From: Silene noctiflora
Taxonomy: Eukaryota; Streptophyta; Magnoliopsida; Caryophyllales; Caryophyllaceae
Reading direction: 5' to 3'
Assembly: GCA_009801015.1 (NCBI GenBank)
Contig: VHZZ01000310.1
Coordinates: 90,034-121,122, forward strand
DNA length: 31,089 bases
The notes under the pieces are model-generated. The model did not search any database. It was not told where the DNA came from and saw only the letters and a list, made by a program, of their open reading frames with translations. Numbering within the stretch: position 1 is the stretch's first letter; each line of letters opens with the position of its first letter. Both the position numbers and the translations under genes were made by a program. Shown here one piece after another: positions 19,953 through 30,755 of the stretch.

Positions 19953-22900
19953 TTAAGGTTTAATAGCAAAATCCTGCTCGTTTGCCCTTCGATAAAGTAC
20001 AGCAGAAGCTTCCACCCTGTATTGCCCAATAGGAATGAAAGAAAAACATCACAAGTCTAAACATAAGATAACAAAAGAAACTCGAATATAGTAAGTAAAG
20101 CTTCAGTTGGAGAAAAAGTCACATATCCTCACCAGCTAGGGTACACAGCAAATCTTCCAGTTGAAAGAGCCCAGTTCACCTGTTTCAGGTTAAAGATGAT
20201 AACTGCACTCAGTAGGAAGCACGGCAAGACACACAAATTACGTAAAAAAATGAAATAGGTGAACCACTCACCAGAAACGTTGCAATCGCATAATCAAATA
20301 AGTTATTAACTAACACGGTAACACACTTCTATCCCATATATATATCGTGGACATTTGGCTTTGCCGGTCAAACAATGTCAAGTTTGACCAAAATTTTCTC
20401 ATTACACACTTCTAACAACCTTTCTATAAAAAGCTAATATTAAGATTTTTTTGGGAAAATTCAAGCTACGTAAAATTTATCTTGAACACCTAGTTATATT
20501 TATAATTAAAAACAGTTAAAGTTGGAATGTTTTAACAATCAAAGTTAATGGGGACAATAACAACGTGATGGAGGCAATAATACCTTGTCAGTCCCTGGAG
20601 CATTGGCTACTACATGGGTGACTTGTTCATCGATTTGGTTGGTACATACAGCACCAAATTGCTCAGCTGTCTGCCAAAGGGGATATAAATGCGGATTGGC
20701 TTCCCCAACAGGGAACACCCTGCTGAAAAGAATACGGCAGCCAGCCAAAACACTTCTTTGCTCAGAAGCCAAGATGTTTCTAACGTCCACATCATCTAGT
20801 GACTTGTTGGCAAAAAAGTTCTTATGCAATCTCTCTATGACCTGGTTCATGTAAAGATACAGTATAGCATCATTTGTCAATGTATCACTGTGATTAAAAA
20901 AACAAACTTTTCATGAAACTTACACTTAAACAGCATGCCAAGGTTCCATCTTCTGGTCTCTCGTCGCGATCACAATCAAGAAGAGAAGGACCTGAAAGCC
21001 CAAAGTGTCTCCTACTACAAGGGAAATAAAGATACCTGCGACCAAATGGTATGTGAATATTAAGATTAAAGTGTCAAAATTGTGTGGGACGTGTAAGTTG
21101 ATTCATACCCACTCACCTTTCCACAAGTATCAGGTTTAGCTTGTTATGAGGCCAAACTCTAACAGAATCATCTATGATTACAACAGAAGATTCCATACCC
21201 AGAACACCCTCTAAATCTTTACTCTTGAGCACCTTATCATCCCCGTCCGAGGGTTCACCATCATCCCCTCGTGAGATCACTCGCCCCGCAAACAAATTTC
21301 CTTTAGGATCTAGCAGTTTAGCCATCTCGGTGGCATATAACTTGTTCCCCATAGTATAAAGATGTAGTTCATAAAGCTTACATGCCTGAAATGACAATAG
21401 CACAAAGACTTTAGAACCTAGAAACAAAATAATGATTCAGGCAAATATGAAGGTAAAGTTATGTTGGGGAAGAAACATGTACCTTTTCCAGAAAATTCCA
21501 GATACCAGGTCGCAATTTCGTCCACATTCCCATACGTGGGAAGCGAAAAAGATGGCGCTGTGGTTGTTCCCGATCATGTTCCTCTTTTTTTCTCAATATC
21601 TCATCATGTCTAGGATCCACTTCCGCAAACTGTGATGAGCATGATCAGAAAACATCTATCTTAATTCAGTACTAACTTCTCCCTCTGTCTATGAATAAAC
21701 ATTTTCGGAAGTTCATGAGCGAACTTCCTATTTGGAATATTTCATATTTGTATGTGATTTATGATCATTATGGTTTATGACCCCTACAAATTTCACCAAC
21801 TTAATTTTCATCCACATATTGACATGTTTTTCTGTTCCTTATCAACACACTAGAAGCTCGGAACGACAGGGTTGTTATGCTCATTACTAAACTTGTTGAC
21901 GAGATGAAATATAACCAAGATATATCTTTTTTATCAGAGGTTGAATCCCAATTTGTGGCCAGAGGGGACACCAAAGGCCTCCACCCTTCCATCCCTTGGA
22001 TAGATAGAGAGGGAGGGCAGGGCTTTTGGTTTTTTCAGGTTGTCAAAGAGTTTACCAATGGTTCTTCGTGTAGTCAAATAATTGAACAGTGAAAATAGAT
22101 GGCGAATGCCTGATCAAATTGGTCGAGTCACGTAGGAGCAAGGTTCAAGTCTGTTAGGATGCCTCAGCTGCATACAGCATACATCACTGCACTTAAAAGT
22201 TTGAGTTGTTTATTATTCCAAATTTTTTAACAAACTTGCGTAAGTTATGGTACGTGTAACTTGTAATTATAATATTATACATGCTAGAATTACCATAAAA
22301 CCTTAAAATAGACACCCACCTTGGCTGAGTTCAGCAGCGTGTGATCCAAATCTAACACAAGGCACAACTTGCGGGACTCAAACATTTGCTTTTGTTCATC
22401 CATTCTTCTGGCCCTTTCTTGCTGGATAGCTGCCTTTTCTTGAGCATCATACCCTTCAAAAAGATGTTCAACGTCTCCCCAGTGATTCTGTGATGAAGGA
22501 CGATCAGCAACAGCCTCTTCGGGCCTTAACGCAGATTTAACTGACTCAATGCAATTAACACTTGCTCTGTCAAGATTAACTGGAAGTGGTGTCTGCACAC
22601 TGGACGTTTCAGAGGCAGTGATTATGTCGGCAATATTTTTCAATTTTGTAGTGAACTGCTTAGCAATATCCGGCAAATCTGGGGAAGAATTTGTATTAAT
22701 ATTGTCTTTAACTCCTTGGATGGCTGCATTAGGTAAAACCTTTACTTTATTATCGTCAATCTTTTGAGTTGCATTGGACTGCAAGGCCCGGCGAGGGTCA
22801 CGAGGTTTCATCCGATGTTTTGCTAGGTCTTCATGAGGACCCTGCAAGTATTCAATACATGTTAGCCTCAGTAGTAACACTGAGGGTCATAACACTCCAT

Positions 22901-23319
22901 AGTTCTTTGATAATGGATCTGAATGAATCATCACTGAATCATAAGCAACCTAAAGAAAGAATGCTTGTCGACAACAAGCCAGCTACAAAAATAAGAGCAG
23001 TATATCATCCCAAGACATAATTAAACTTCTACATGCAGTCTGCACCAACAACGAAGAATCGCCGCAATATTAGGAATGGACCGCAGTTGCAGACAGCGAA
23101 GAATGGAAACAAAAATAACTTAAACCCCTCCATTAACTTTCTTTTGGGGGAGGGAGCTAACTTCTAGAATGTGCAAGACACAACAAGGCAGAAGGAGTAA
23201 TGAGGAAAGTGGAAACATGAGCCTCATACACATAAGGCAATTTGTTTTTGCAATCAAACTTGTATTTCCAAAATAAAATTGTCAGCACCCATACCCCTTG
23301 GATTTTAAAGAGGGTTACC

Positions 23320-23354
<35 letters not shown>

Positions 23355-26300
23355 TCCCTCCATCCCCGTCATTTGTTTAACTATTCCATTTTAGGGTGTC
23401 TCATTCATTTGTCAGCACCCATACCCCTTGGATTTTAAAGAGGGTTACCAGTAAAATAATAAAAACAAATAAATACTCCCTCCATCCCAGTCATTTGTTT
23501 AACTATTCCATTCTTGGGGGTAATTTGATCATCCACGTGTATTTTGGGTCGACTTGTCATCCAATAACAATATCTACAAATAATCCCCTTCACTCTACTT
23601 GGTCTTCTGCCAAAACCGAAGGTAAACAAATGATCGGATGAAGGGAGTAAATAAAAGCTAGGTATATTGTGGCAAAAGGGAGGGTGCAACAGAACCAGAA
23701 GGAATAAAAATGAAAATTGCATAGTAGTGTGCCTTGTTCGCCAGCCTTGAGAAAAGGCATACATAAGGCGCCCTAAAGCACTTTGACTAGTGACACAGTT
23801 TTGAGCCTTGCACTTTTCAAACAAAGAGGGAGGATGAGAAACATAGAGCAAATAAAAAATCACCCTTACAGCTATCTGAGAAGGGATCTGAAGCAGACTT
23901 GCCCCAGAAGTAATTGTTGGAGCAGTGATTGGCAATGACACTTGTCCTCTTACGGAATCCGAATTTGCTGAATGTGATACTTTCGGTAGCAGGTCACTGA
24001 ATTTCTGTTGATCCTTAAATATATTAATTAATGCTGCTGAATTGCCAGAAAAGCCTTTCAATAAAGATTGCAAGGGATCCATAGGGCTGTCATTTGTTAT
24101 CGGCTGTGATATAACACCAACTGGTCCACTGGCATTTACACTATTAATCCAAGGAGTACCAGTAACAGCAATCGATTTCCTAGGATCAGTCGCTGGTCCA
24201 AGAAAACCTCTAACATTCGGCCCAATATTTCCAGGCACAGTCTCCACTTCATTCACATTTGTTGATGACATATGTGTAATGTCAAGGCCACTCTTCTGCC
24301 TTTTCGAGTCAGGATTGCCATCTACAGGATATTCAGCTTTCTTCTTTGAATTCATTATCTCCCCCAATGATTCCAATTTAGGGGACGAACGAGGCAACAG
24401 TGGAGAAGGACAAAAACTAAGGTCGATAGAGCCTGAATTAGAAGTAAGACGTCGAAGCCTAGGATCTCGACTTTTTCCAGAGGCCCGAGATGCAGTATTT
24501 ATCTCCACATTAGAAGCTCCAGCACTATTACCACTTGCTAATTCTCGGGCAACTGGAATGCTAGTAACAATGGGAGATGAAATACGTGGTTGTGCCAAGA
24601 TAGGGGGATCTGCATTCTTAACATTGCTGTTATATGTAGTAAAACTAGTAACCTCGTTGTTGACATCATCAACTCCTTCGTCCTTTCCATCTTCCGAAGG
24701 AGTGGGACTTGGAAGATTATCTTGTGTCGAAAAGGAACTCACACCAAATTTTTGTTGATAACTGGAGACAGCTTTCAATGCTGGAGTTTCATAAGGATGC
24801 ATAGTAGAATTGTACAAGCCATGTGATATCTTGGGAGGAGCACCTGATTCGAAGAAAGGCAACGTAGGTGCGGATTTGCTAGTTGGAGAAGGGAGACTGT
24901 CCTCATCATGAACTTTGTGAAGGTCCAGAAGAAGACTAAAACCGCCTCCCTTAGCCTTCATGTTCGCTTGAAATTGGTTCATTGCACTGGATACAGCACT
25001 ACTATTCTGTTTATCAGATTGATGCGTAGGTGAGTCCAACCCAGCTCTTTTCAAATAGTCAGAATCACTGTCACCATCTTTAACACTCATTGTGTTAGAA
25101 TCGGTTAGAATTGCTTTATTATCATTTATAGGCAGCTCCTCCTGCCTGTCAATTGACTTGGGTTTTGGCGGAGAAGGTGGAGGCGGAGGATTGATAGCTG
25201 TGATCATGGCTTCTACCTAGGACACCATATAAAATTTCACGTCAAATTTAAACTAACTCAAATTTCAACGACAGGTGATTAATTAGTTGAGGGCAATCAA
25301 AGTAAACCTCTTTCCTCTGGTCCGAAGTAAAAAGAACAGAACTGAGTCCCATGACAAAATTGAGAAGCCTGCATTAAAAGGATATAAGGAAACAACAAAG
25401 CAAACAGCCAAAGCGAAAGGAAGCTCATTTACGAAGTAAAAAACAAAGACAGGGGGTGGGAAAGAAGAGACCTTATCATTTTCTCTTTATTCTGATCCCT
25501 TGTAGTAGGGGTCATAGTAGAAAACACCTGCAAATAAAAACCAATTTAAGGTCGTCAACTAACTCGAAACTACTCACACATTACTGTGCTACGCAATAGT
25601 TTTACTACCAATGACAATAATAAGAACATGAGAGTCGGCCTTACAGAGTGTACACATAGAAAAGCAGAAAAAGCTTGTTTAATAAGATCATCTTTGGATG
25701 GAAACCAAGTGTGCAACACCAATTCTCTCAAGCTCTCCAGTGAACTCCTCAATCGAGCGCACACGATATCAAACGACCTATCATCAACATTATGAACAAA
25801 CAAGTAATCAAAGTTAAAACCAATCAAAAAACAAGTAATAAACTGCGACCAGAGTAATCGGAGCCAATCGAAAAAAAACATACTTATTAGCTTCAGCAGC
25901 AGTGACATTGTCAAGAACTTTACGAATTGAAGACACTTGCATTTCCAATTCACCATCTTCAACTTCTCCCTTTTTACCCACACCTTTACTATTACTATCT
26001 TTATTACCATCTTCACCGTCCTCGAATTCGCCATCAATTTCACCTTCCTCCAATTCACCTTCTTCCTTTTCACTATCATCTTTATCATCAACTTTCATTT
26101 CACTATCATTTTTTTTATCTTTCGGATCATCGAGCTCGACTAAAACGTCATTAAGAGGCTTATTCTGTACAGCTTGAGCCCATGCTAAATTGTACAAACC
26201 TGACGCCCCTCCGTAACCTCGAGGATACGAGTATTTATACACATCCTTCATCCAATACCTATTTTTATTGCTGTTATTATTGTTGTTGTTGCTGTTATTT

Positions 26301-26380
26301 GTCGCTTCCAATTGTTGCTTCGTATCCGGTAATTCTCCACTTTCCGCACCACCGCCACTGCCACCGCCGGCGCTACTCAT
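19953..26380 (-). CDS. CPL3: RNA polymerase II CTD phosphatase-like 3 (CPL3), FCP1 type
   Basis: Twelve exons on the minus strand: 26380-25884, 25777-25645, 25527-25472, 25368-25308, 25216-23870, 22841-22320, 21629-21483, 21385-21117, 21035-20924, 20841-20584, 20179-20133 and 20016-19953. All are GT-AG and frames join without a break to give 1170 aa (Arabidopsis CPL3 is about 1240). The N-terminus has an Asn-rich run, the segment [14 protein letters not shown], and an acidic stretch ([12 protein letters not shown]). Exon 5 encodes a long low-complexity region. The catalytic DxDxT motif is D862-L-D864-H-T, with the second acidic pair D993-D994 in [11 protein letters not shown], completing the FCP1/CPDc domain. 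A BRCT domain spans about 1049-1165. The family is nuclear and Mg-dependent and removes phosphate from the heptad repeat of RNA polymerase II. In Arabidopsis CPL3 restrains ABA/stress and immune gene expression. All visible catalytic residues are present. Confidence 0.95.
20180..20583 (-). other. Intron 10 of CPL3
   Basis: A 404-bp intron within the BRCT-coding part, between GTDK and [10 protein letters not shown]. It has a GT donor and a GAAACAG acceptor. No other feature is seen. Confidence 0.8.
21630..22319 (-). other. Intron 6 of CPL3
   Basis: A 690-bp intron immediately after the catalytic [11 protein letters not shown] segment. It contains CTCCCTCTGTCTATGAATAA (about 21679), resembling one MITE end, and short open frames on both strands near 21801-22092 without family features. 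Confidence 0.75.
23281..23530. repeat. 130-bp tandem duplication carrying MITE starts
   Basis: The block starting GTCAGCACCCATACCCCTTG occurs at 23281 and again at 23411, 130 bp apart. Each copy continues through GATTTTAAAGAGGGTTACCA and an A-rich spacer into ACTCCCTCCATCC and TCATTTGTTTAACTATTCCA. In copy 1 the spacer is a pure 29-nt A run (23323-23351). In copy 2 it is a mixed A/T stretch. Only copy 2 continues into a full MITE. Confidence 0.9.
23476..23647. mobile_element. Stowaway-like MITE in CPL3 intron 5
   Basis: The left end CTCCCTCCATCCCAGTCATT is preceded by TA (23474-23475). The right end CAAATGATCGGATGAAGGGAG is followed by TA (23648-23649). The ends are inverted over about 28 bp. 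At 172 bp without coding capacity it fits a Tc1/mariner-type MITE. Confidence 0.75.
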
Positions 26381-26988
26381 TTTGTAAAATCTAGGGTTTT
26401 ACTACCTTCGACAACACCGATATCCGATCTATCAATTCGATTCGATTCGATTCAACAATCGCAGAGCATTCGCTAAACAATCGCGATTATTGGTTAGGAC
26501 TTCGGAGTATAAAATTAGGATTATTCACGAAATTAGGGTTTCAGAAATGAGAAATTAGTTTGCAAGCAGAATCAGAATAATGGTATTAGGAGCTGTAGAT
26601 TGTTGGACATGAATCGCGCTGGGAACAAGAGAATGGCGATCTCGATCGAATTATTTGCAGATCTAGCAGAGAAAAGGCAGCAACAGTGAGAATACGATGG
26701 AACCCTTATTTTATCCCCAAAAGTTGAAGATTCACGGCTCTAATTCTAGAGTATAGGCCGCTAATCTGAGATGCATTTCATTTTAAATTTTAAATATTTA
26801 TTCTCGACTTCCTCCATTATGTCATGGTATTCTTTCCATTTATTTTTGACCATTCTTTTTTTTGGGCTCAAAATAACTTAATTGAATTGAATTAATGAAA
26901 GTGAATTGAACAATAGAATTCAACTAAAATAAGAGTTAATTTGTAAAAAGATGAGTTGAATTGAATAAAGCTTGTAATACATTAGATT
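26381..26988. promoter_or_regulatory. 5' leader and promoter region of CPL3
   Basis: This is the 600 bp upstream of the minus-strand CPL3 start codon, ending at a probable LTR. It contains repeated ATTCGATTCGATTC (about 26436-26450), which on the minus strand is GAATCGAATCGAAT, and two AGGGTTT-type (telo-box-like) motifs near 26391 and 26535. No TATA box was fixed and no other gene is seen. Confidence 0.45.
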
Positions 26989-28260
26989 TGTGACCCTAGG
27001 CTACTCGGTCGACTAGGGGCTACTCGACCGATTAGCTAGTTTGGATGATATGTCAGCATTCTGTTTGTTGAGGACTCGGGCGAGTGTGTTAGCTCTTGGT
27101 CGAGTGTCCTGCACTCGGTCGAGTGTCCCATACTCGATCGAGTGTCCGGTTCGTTACGGGTATTTACGCGGTTTGATATAAATAGAACGTGAAACAGGGT
27201 ATTTGTATTTTAACTTAAAACATTTCTTCAAAACATCTTTTTACACACAAAACAACGTAGAACTGCTCACTCCTACTTTCTATCAATCCGAAGGCATTAA
27301 TTCATCTTTTGCTGGGGATTTTCATATCTTGGCTTTTGTAATCATTTGGGTAAGTCCTTGATCTAATCTTCTATAGCTTTGTTATACGATAGTGAAACCC
27401 TAATTAGAGTATTTGGGGGTTTTGGGATTAGTTTGCCTTATTCGTTGTGTTGATTCATTAATTATGTTATAGGAGGAGACTTCGTAGAAGAAGCCTTTTG
27501 ATTTCCTTGCTATGATTATCGGAGTTGCTTATCGGGTAGGGTTTCCCTACTCAGTTGGCTGTAGAATGACATATATAGTTATGTGACGATGTTTGTTACT
27601 GTTTATGATATGTTCATGTTATGATTGTATGTGGATGTCATTGTTGGAGTTTGGAGATGGTATTGTGAGCCATTGCGAGAGATGGTCTTACCCTCATTGT
27701 TCACCTCTTGCATTTTCTCGGCGCAAGGGGAATATGCACATTAATGGACTCGGGTTCGCTCGTGAGTGACCGGGGATTTTGGTGGTAAGGCTGCGGTCCC
27801 CACTGGTGGCGTGGATTACTTGTTGCGATGGGTAATCTGGCGGTTCTGGTTACATTGGATGTTCATTTATATGTAATGCTATGATATATTATTATATGGT
27901 TGACTGACTTCGTTTCTGTTTTTAAAATTATTGTGATCCATTCGGGAATGGTGAGCAGTTAGTTTAGCAGGTGATGATGCTTATTATTGTTGACGTTGCT
28001 GCGGGATTGGCAGGGGCACAGTCATCACCTGTTTTAACAGTTTTAGCTTCCGCATACTTTAGTTTATTTTGATAACACAGTTATGAGTTTTGGTTTGTAA
28101 TGTATTTTGGAGACTTATAATCAGTTTATTTAATTTAACCTTTAAATTATGTTTCATTATGGTTTCTGTGATGTGCACTATCTCGGGTAACCGAGATGGT
28201 AGCACTCCTATATCTTGAGGTAGTCCTTCGTAAGGTGCCTTGGGGTATGAGGGTGTTATA
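26989..28260. mobile_element. Probable solo LTR of a retrotransposon
   Basis: This 1.27 kb, GC-richer block starts TGTGACCC and ends GGGTGTTATA, loosely inverted as LTR ends are. Six short palindromes (CTCGGTCGAG type) lie between 27002 and 27147, followed by TATAAATAG at 27177-27185 on the plus strand, like a U3 promoter. No coding frame is present. No primer-binding site follows either end, so a solitary LTR is most likely. No 5-bp target duplication was found and the final CA seems eroded, so boundaries and orientation (plus favoured by the TATA box) are tentative. Confidence 0.5.
27002..27147. repeat. Array of short CTCGRTCGAG palindromes upstream of a TATA box
   Basis: Palindromic units include TACTCGGTCGACTA (27002-27015), TACTCGACCGATTA (27021-27034), ACTCGGGCGAGTGT (27074-27087), CTCTTGGTCGAGTGTCC (27093-27109), ACTCGGTCGAGTGTCC (27113-27128) and ACTCGATCGAGTGTCC (27132-27147). 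The last four are spaced about 19-20 bp apart and end 30 bp before TATAAATAG. Confidence 0.8.
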
Positions 28261-29277
28261 AAGCTGAACTAAACTGGGCTGAAATTAAGCTAGAAGAAGC
28301 ATGAACTTCTTTCATATACATGATTTTTTTTCATGGTAATGTTTGAAAATGCTAAATTGGTTTCATTTTCATGGTTTTAGTTGAAAAAATTTAATTGTTA
28401 ATATTTAGTTTCAAATCCAATTCATAAACCTATTTGAAGACCACTTGGAATTCATTTCCGAATTCTCGATGGTGTTTAGAAAATTATGTAATTGAAATTG
28501 GAATTGTAATTTAGCTTGACAAGTATGAGGTCGTCATTCTTTGTGAAAAAAGTTAAATAGAAAAAACAAATATTGTAAAATTGTAATGGGGAATATTTAT
28601 GACCATAGAAAAAAAAAATATTAGGAAGAAAAAATTATGACATGGAAAAGCGGTTAATTTCAAATTTCTCAAAAATCTCCTCATATGCTTAAGTTACACC
28701 TAGTGTCCCTTAACAAAGTCGTATCTGTTTTAAGTGAAACAAAGTAGTAAAAAACTACCATACGGGTAGGAATTGGGCGACCGCCTTCAAAGACCAGCCA
28801 TCTCCTGAGAGTTAAACCTTTATAACGACCACCCACGCACCTCTTTTGATACACATCCCACAAAACCGTTGATAAAGAAGGTATTAGTATTTGTCAAAAG
28901 CATTGGAGGACTCAAGATAGATTTGGGTGGTGGTCGGAGGAAGTACTCAGAGGTTGAAGCTTTGGCTAGACCTAGGGTGAAGAAGGTTAGTTGGTGGTGG
29001 TGAAACAAGGTGGGTGTTTGTGGTATGGACTAAGATGCAGTTAGTAAGTAAAGGTGTTGGTGATGGTCCGGGCTTGAAAGGTGGTGGCTAGGTTGGTTAT
29101 GACTTGTGAGAGATGTTGGTTCGTGGTGCCGTGGTGGATTTTGTGAAAAAGGATTAAAGAGCTTTTGTAATTTTAGAAAGTTGGCAAGGATAAGATGCTA
29201 TAAAAAATAATAAAACTTTTTTTTTTTTGAAAAAAAGAATAACAAAAACTCATGTGAAACTTTGCACCTTTTATTTA
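28261..29277. other. Intergenic region without a recognised gene
   Basis: 28261-28675 is AT-rich and featureless. 28676-29170 is less AT-rich, with GGTGGTGGT-type tracts and short open frames on the minus strand, but no protein family is recognised. A T-tract/A-tract pair lies at 29217-29236. Confidence 0.4.
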
Positions 29278-29721
29278 GAGTAAATTATCAATAGCTCCCT
29301 TTTAAAATACACTTTTTCAAACTTACTCCCTTTTAAAAAAAAAGTTTAAAAATTACACCTAAAGTATTGCAAAAATTTTAAAATTGCTCCCTAACACATA
29401 TTTTTGCATTCTTGTGACAAAAATGCCCCTTATTTTTTATCTTTCATATGACTATTTATCGAACTCCATTACAACTTTGTCCACCCTTCTACCACCCAAA
29501 GGACTCCACAGTCAACCACCACAATCCTCCACCTAAAGTACACAAACATATTCGTCATATGAGAATAAAAAATCAGGGTATTTTTGTCATAAAAGTGTAA
29601 AAATAGGGGTTTGGGAGCAATTTTAAATTTTTTGCAATACTTTGGATATAATTTTTAAACTTTTTTTTAAAGAGGGAGTACGTTTTAAAAAGTGTAATTT
29701 AAAAGGGAGTTATTGATACTC
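29278..29721. mobile_element. Foldback Mutator-like MITE with perfect 9-bp target duplication
   Basis: The left arm GAGTAAATTATCAATAGCTC and the right arm, read inversely, GAGTATCAATAACTCCCTTT align and remain alike through ACTTACTCCC/ACGTACTCCC, GTATTGCAAAAA, AATTGCTCCC and TGACAAAAATGCCCC/TACCCT, about 190 bp per arm. Perfect 9-bp repeats TTTTATTTA flank it (29269-29277 and 29722-29730). There is no coding capacity. The target is simple AT-rich sequence, which slightly weakens the duplication evidence, but the arms are unmistakable. Confidence 0.85.
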
Positions 29722-29730
29722 TTTTATTTA

Positions 29731-30300
29731 CGTAATTGCTCTTTATGCACAGGTTCTAGTCAATCATGGACATTTTTCCATATTTTTTTCACTCGTTACC
29801 TTTTTCATAAAAAAAGAAAACTGAAAATTTTCTCTTTTTTCTTTTCTCCTTTCATACTTAATAATCAAATTGATCTCTACTTCTCAATGAAAAATCTTAA
29901 TCCACTCATCAAATAAGTTAATATTCGATTTTGTTGAACAAATTACATGAATTATTGTTTCTACTAACTCAATTCAGTTGTTTTTCAATTAGAATTTTTT
30001 CTCCCATTTCTGGATTTTTTTAACATGGGTGATTGAGGGATAAGTCATGGTGGGGATGATAGTTGGAAGGGACATACGCGGTCCTGCGGTGATGGTCAAT
30101 GGTGGTGGGTCAATCATGACGGTCACGCAGGGATCAGGTGAAGGAAGGACGTGGCGATGATGGGTGGAGTCGGGTCTTGGCAGATCTAGGCTGGGGCTGG
30201 GTTGTGAGCTGATGGTGGTAGGGTTGTGAGCTGGTGACGGCAAGGGGTGGTTAGAGACTTAAGGATGTGATTAGTCTAGTTTAGTATGGGTTAATAAAGG
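29731..30300. other. Intergenic region without a recognised gene
   Basis: 29731-29990 is AT-rich. 30000-30255 is a G-rich stretch with GGTGGTGGGT and GGTGATGG tracts, which on the minus strand reads as a low-complexity Pro/Ser/Thr-rich frame. This is most likely a repeat fragment and not a gene. It resembles the G-rich stretch at 28920-29100 in style only. Confidence 0.4.
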
Positions 30301-30544
30301 TTATTTTGATGATTAATTTGTAAGTTGATAAGCATTTTTGGTGGATTTTAGTTCATATGTCTTTGGTGTTGATTTGGGATGGACTTGTGTGTACTTATGA
30401 GTTAAATGGATTGATCTGTTGTTATGTATGGAGAGGGCTTCTTTAGAGATTGGTATTGGACTAAAGATATCATGTGAGTGTGGATTTTGAAGCAAGTCAA
30501 GGCCCAAAGACTAAAGTCAAAGCACAAAAGCATCACGAGGTAAT

Positions 30545-30654
30545 GCCTCTCCTAGAGGCATTTCTCCTAGAGGCAAAATGCCTCTAGGAGAGGCAAAGCA
30601 AAGACTCTTGAACTTCTAGCGTCTTGGAGAGGCAAAAATGCCTCTAGGAGAGGC
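30545..30654. repeat. Cluster of 16-bp inverted and direct repeats (GCCTCTAGGAGAGGC)
   Basis: TGCCTCTAGGAGAGGC occurs at 30579-30594 and 30639-30654, exactly 60 bp apart, and as a perfect inverse complement at 30545-30560. A further partial inverse copy, CTCCTAGAGGCA (30564-30575), forms a perfect 12-bp hairpin with the 30579 copy across a 3-base loop. The cluster lies about 95-205 bp upstream of TATATAAG. Confidence 0.9.
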
Positions 30655-30747
30655 TTGGCATTGGATTCCAACAACTCATTACTCTCCTTTATTGTGGCAA
30701 TTATGCTCATTCTTTATGGGACTTAATGAAGATGCTCTTTGAAGACC

Positions 30748-30755
30748 TATATAAG
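30748..30755 (+). promoter_or_regulatory. Probable TATA box of the LTR-like region
   Basis: TATATAAG within CCTATATAAGGAG. No gene follows in the window, so it is interpreted as an LTR promoter element because of the palindrome cluster upstream. Confidence 0.4.

Larger units (their letters stand above)
22842..23869 (-). other. Intron 5 of CPL3 with tandem duplication and MITE
   Basis: A 1028-bp intron between SQIA and [10 protein letters not shown], phase 0. It carries a 130-bp tandem duplication, a 29-nt poly(A) tract and a Stowaway-like MITE, listed separately. A long minus-strand frame continues from exon 5 into this intron but loses all family similarity after the GTAAGG donor. Confidence 0.8.

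Noticed and set aside
23435-23869. Continuation of the long minus-strand frame beyond CPL3 exon 5
   Set aside because: After the GTAAGG donor at 23869-23864 the translation loses CPL3 character and runs through a MITE; read as intron, not exon.
24042-24758. 238-codon plus-strand frame opposite CPL3 exon 5
   Set aside because: It is antisense to a well-supported coding exon with no independent family features; a shadow frame.
25902-26177. Three plus-strand frames opposite CPL3 exon 1
   Set aside because: Low-complexity Ser/Phe/His-rich translations of the antisense of an acidic repeat region in CPL3.
26989-28260. Complete retrotransposon or a protein-coding gene
   Set aside because: No gag or pol frame, primer-binding site or partner LTR is visible; only a solo LTR-like sequence can be supported.
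29989-30243. 84-codon minus-strand Pro/Ser/Thr-rich frame
   Set aside because: Reads like a cell-wall protein at first glance, but it is a low-complexity translation of GGTGGTG/GGTGATGG tracts without signal peptide or splice context.
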